Shown: positions 5,360 through 6,861 of the stretch, piece after piece
Layout of the letters: each line of letters starts with the position of its first letter
Numbering within the stretch: the stretch's first letter is position 1
Source of the DNA: an uncultured Collinsella sp.
GTDB lineage: Bacteria; Actinomycetota; Coriobacteriia; Coriobacteriales; Coriobacteriaceae
DNA: 6,861 nucleotides
Direction: 5' to 3'
NCBI GenBank assembly: GCA_900550825.1
Contig: URTZ01000107.1
Span: 1-6,861, forward strand
Translations under genes and position numbers: made by a program
Notes under the pieces: model-generated
Told to the model about the DNA's origin: nothing
Seen by the model: only the letters and a program-made list of their open reading frames with translations
Database searches by the model: none

Positions 5360-6166
5360 CTACCAAACGCGTGCGATAGCGAGGCCATCGACGGCCGCGG
5401 CACCGGCACGTTTGAGCTCCGCCGAGGCTGCTGCCATGGTCGCGCCCGTGGTAATGACATCATCGATGAGCAGCAGACGGCGGCCGCGCACATCCTCGAC
5501 CGTCTCGTACACGCCCCGGGCATGCTCCCGGCGCTCATCGCGGCCGAGCTCTCGCTGGTCACCATGACCGTATTTGACCAGGGCGTCCAGCAACGGGACA
5601 CCCGAAAGATCGCAAAACGAGCGCGCAATTGCTTCCATATGGTCGAATCCACGCCGCCGAAACGCCGCCGCAGTCGCGGGCACAAACACCACCGCGTCCG
5701 CACCGGACAGCACACCGCCGTAGCGATCGGGGGCTGCCGCCTGGGCATGCAAGACGGTGTCGTAGAATAGCTCCGCCAGATACGGTGCCAGACGGCGCTC
5801 GCCCGCATCCTTGTACGCCTTGATGATGCGCGGCAGCGGATGTGCGTAGACGGCACACGCCAGACAGCGATCGAGCGCCTCGGCCATTGCCGAAGACGCG
5901 CCCTCGACCGAGCACTCGGTGCACAGCAAATCCCCAAACGGGGCACCACATCGGATGCAGCTATGGCACGGGTCGATGAGCGCGAGCGATGCCAGACAAT
6001 CCTGGCAGATCAGCGCACCGGAGCGCTCGCAGCCGGCGCATCGCGTGGGCGACAACGCCTCGAGCGCCTCGTATGTCACGTGCTCGGCAAGCGGTAGCAA
6101 TTCGTCCGCAAACGGTAGGACACCTGCGCCCTGCAAGCGAGTCAATACGTTCAGATGTCTCTTCAT
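5360..6166 (-). CDS. comF: ComF family amidophosphoribosyltransferase-like protein
   Basis: A 268-residue protein with the two-part layout of ComFC/GntX proteins. An N-terminal Cys cluster is expected to bind zinc: Cys43-x2-Cys46, Cys54-x2-Cys57, Cys67-x2-Cys70-x2-Cys73 and Cys82-x2-Cys85. The type I phosphoribosyltransferase domain follows, with VPATAAAFRRRGFDHMEAIAR (162-182, the RGFNQ region) and the PRPP loop LLLIDDVITTGATMAAA (231-247). ComFC is needed for DNA uptake in naturally competent bacteria, and relatives are spread through non-competent species; its substrate is unsettled. The N-terminus is about 25-40 residues longer than the minimal family, opening MKRHLNVLTRLQGAG. ATG 6166 has a strong SD, AGGGAGGG (6174-6181, 7 nt away), but that SD lies inside a 12-bp hairpin. 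The stop TAG overlaps the SD of the next gene. Upstream stands the Arg-rich partial gene, 101 nt away. Confidence 0.93.
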   Translation of the reverse strand: MKRHLNVLTRLQGAGVLPFADELLPLAEHVTYEALEALSPTRCAGCERSGALICQDCLASLALIDPCHSCIRCGAPFGDLLCTECSVEGASSAMAEALDRCLACAVYAHPLPRIIKAYKDAGERRLAPYLAELFYDTVLHAQAAAPDRYGGVLSGADAVVFVPATAAAFRRRGFDHMEAIARSFCDLSGVPLLDALVKYGHGDQRELGRDERREHARGVYETVEDVRGRRLLLIDDVITTGATMAAASAELKRAGAAAVDGLAIARVW

Positions 6167-6169
6167 GAC

Positions 6170-6205
6170 ACAACCCTCCCTACGCGAAGGCGAAGGGAGG
6201 GTTGT
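6170..6205 (-). promoter_or_regulatory. RNA hairpin that sequesters the comF ribosome-binding site
   Basis: On the minus strand ACAACCCTCCCT (6194-6205) pairs perfectly over 12 bp with AGGGAGGGTTGT (6170-6181). After an A-A mismatch on the plus strand (T-T in RNA), three more pairs (6183-6185 with 6190-6192) leave a 4-nt loop. The 3' arm contains the whole comF SD (6174-6181) and ends 3 nt before the ATG. Folded, it should hide the SD and limit comF translation unless melted. No T-run follows, so it is not a canonical terminator. Confidence 0.7.
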
Positions 6206-6267
6206 CGGTGTAGAGCCATGATACCCAGAGGTGCTGGGGTCAGACAGGTTGCATCCGTTTACGGGCG

Positions 6268-6861
6268 CTATTCGCCGGTAGGCGGTTGCGGTGCGGACGA
6301 GGTGCGGGTCGAGCCTTCGCCGCCGTCCTGGCGCGGCTTGCGGGAGCGACGGCGACGGCGACGCTTTTGACCCTGGTCGGTCGAGCCCTCGCCACCGCGA
6401 TTCTCACGCGGTTCGCACTCGTCGCGAGCGCCGCCGTGCGAAGCCTTGGCGGCAGCTCCTCCGCCATCGCCGGGGCGACGGCGCGTGACCTTGACTTCGC
6501 CATCCGAAACCTGATCGGCCACAGAAGGAATCGAGGGTTTCTGCTGCGCGCCCGAGGAATGGCGACGACGCGGACGTGACGCGCGCTCCTCCTCGCCACG
6601 CGGCTTGCCAGCCTTGTCGGCAGGCGCGTCGGAGGCCGAGGCGCCCTTGGGAGCGGCACCGGCCTCGCGAGCAGCTGCGGCGCGGAAGGCATCCTCGCGC
6701 TCCTCGCTCGACAAATGGCGGCGGCGACGGCGCGTGGGATTCATGCCACCGCCGCGGTTTTGCTGCTGAGGCTGCTGAGCCTCGCGCTCGCGGGAAGCGT
6801 TCTTACCCGCGGCCTCGCCATTGTCGACGGACGCCGTGCGCTTGCGGCGGCGACGGCCATC
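6268..6861 (-). CDS. Arg-rich disordered C-terminal tail of a truncated, probably RNA-binding protein
   Basis: The last 197 residues of a gene that starts beyond the right edge; the frame is open to base 6861 and ends with TAG at 6268-6270. The visible part has no folded domain. It is low-complexity and rich in Arg, Gly, Ala, Ser and Glu, with at least five basic clusters: DGRRRRKR at the window edge, PTRRRRRH, RPRRRH, VTRRRPG and QKRRRRRRSRKPR near the end, plus a Gln-rich patch (QQPQQQ). The motif GGEGST occurs twice, matching a 19-bp DNA direct repeat (6307-6325 and 6379-6397, two mismatches). Such tails are typical of actinobacterial DEAD-box RNA helicases and RNase E/G proteins, where they bind RNA or degradosome partners. 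I cannot choose between these from the tail. An internal ATG (6744) should not be taken as the start, because the same composition continues upstream of it without a break and no SD is present. Confidence 0.7.
   Translation of the reverse strand, partial: DGRRRRKRTASVDNGEAAGKNASREREAQQPQQQNRGGGMNPTRRRRRHLSSEEREDAFRAAAAREAGAAPKGASASDAPADKAGKPRGEEERASRPRRRHSSGAQQKPSIPSVADQVSDGEVKVTRRRPGDGGGAAAKASHGGARDECEPRENRGGEGSTDQGQKRRRRRRSRKPRQDGGEGSTRTSSAPQPPTGE

Noticed and set aside
5350..5949. Open frame extending the nuclease-like protein 200 codons upstream
   Set aside because: It is the out-of-phase shadow of comF, which has clear motifs; the GTG at 5349 has its own SD.
1..6861. CRISPR array, integrase attachment site or transposase
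   Set aside because: No regularly spaced repeats and no transposase, integrase or cas-like protein are visible; the only mobile-type signal is the 3986-4202 element.

Overview
This GC-rich window looks like the chromosome of an actinobacterium of the class Coriobacteriia, possibly a Collinsella-like gut species. That placement is an inference from codon use, protein style and the kinds of genes present; no rRNA or other phylogenetic marker is in the window. Every gene I can support lies on the minus strand, so transcription runs from right (6861) to left (1). The plus strand shows no convincing gene.

Right part (6861 to 4237): the Arg-rich, disordered C-terminal tail of a truncated gene, probably an RNA-binding protein. 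Next is comF, a competence-type phosphoribosyltransferase, then a 370-residue protein that resembles AbiEi/DUF559 (Vsr-like nuclease fold) proteins. The last two are only 10 nt apart and must be one operon. The ribosome-binding site of comF is buried in a perfect 12-bp hairpin.

Middle (4236 to 3507): about 730 nt without a gene. It holds a 217-bp AT-rich element with 29-bp near-perfect terminal inverted repeats (MITE-like, 3986-4202), a GC-rich folded segment (3908-3966), a promoter with a perfect TATAAT box overlapped by a 7-7-7 inverted repeat (3838-3866), and a leader of about 325 nt with several stems.

Left part (3506 to 1): a lipoprotein solute-binding protein of the amino-acid type with an acidic Ser/Asp tail and a strong terminator; long-form hibernation promoting factor (hpf); a second strong terminator lying unusually close to the start of a DegV fatty-acid-binding protein; and the N-terminal 153 residues of a beta-hydroxyacid dehydrogenase (3-hydroxyisobutyrate dehydrogenase / tartronate semialdehyde reductase family).

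Most of the coding content is housekeeping or accessory metabolism. The noteworthy material is non-coding or contextual: the MITE-like element, the comF translational hairpin, the operator-like promoter with its structured leader, the terminator upstream of degV, and the nuclease-like protein coupled to comF. I do not see a complete new defence or mobile system.
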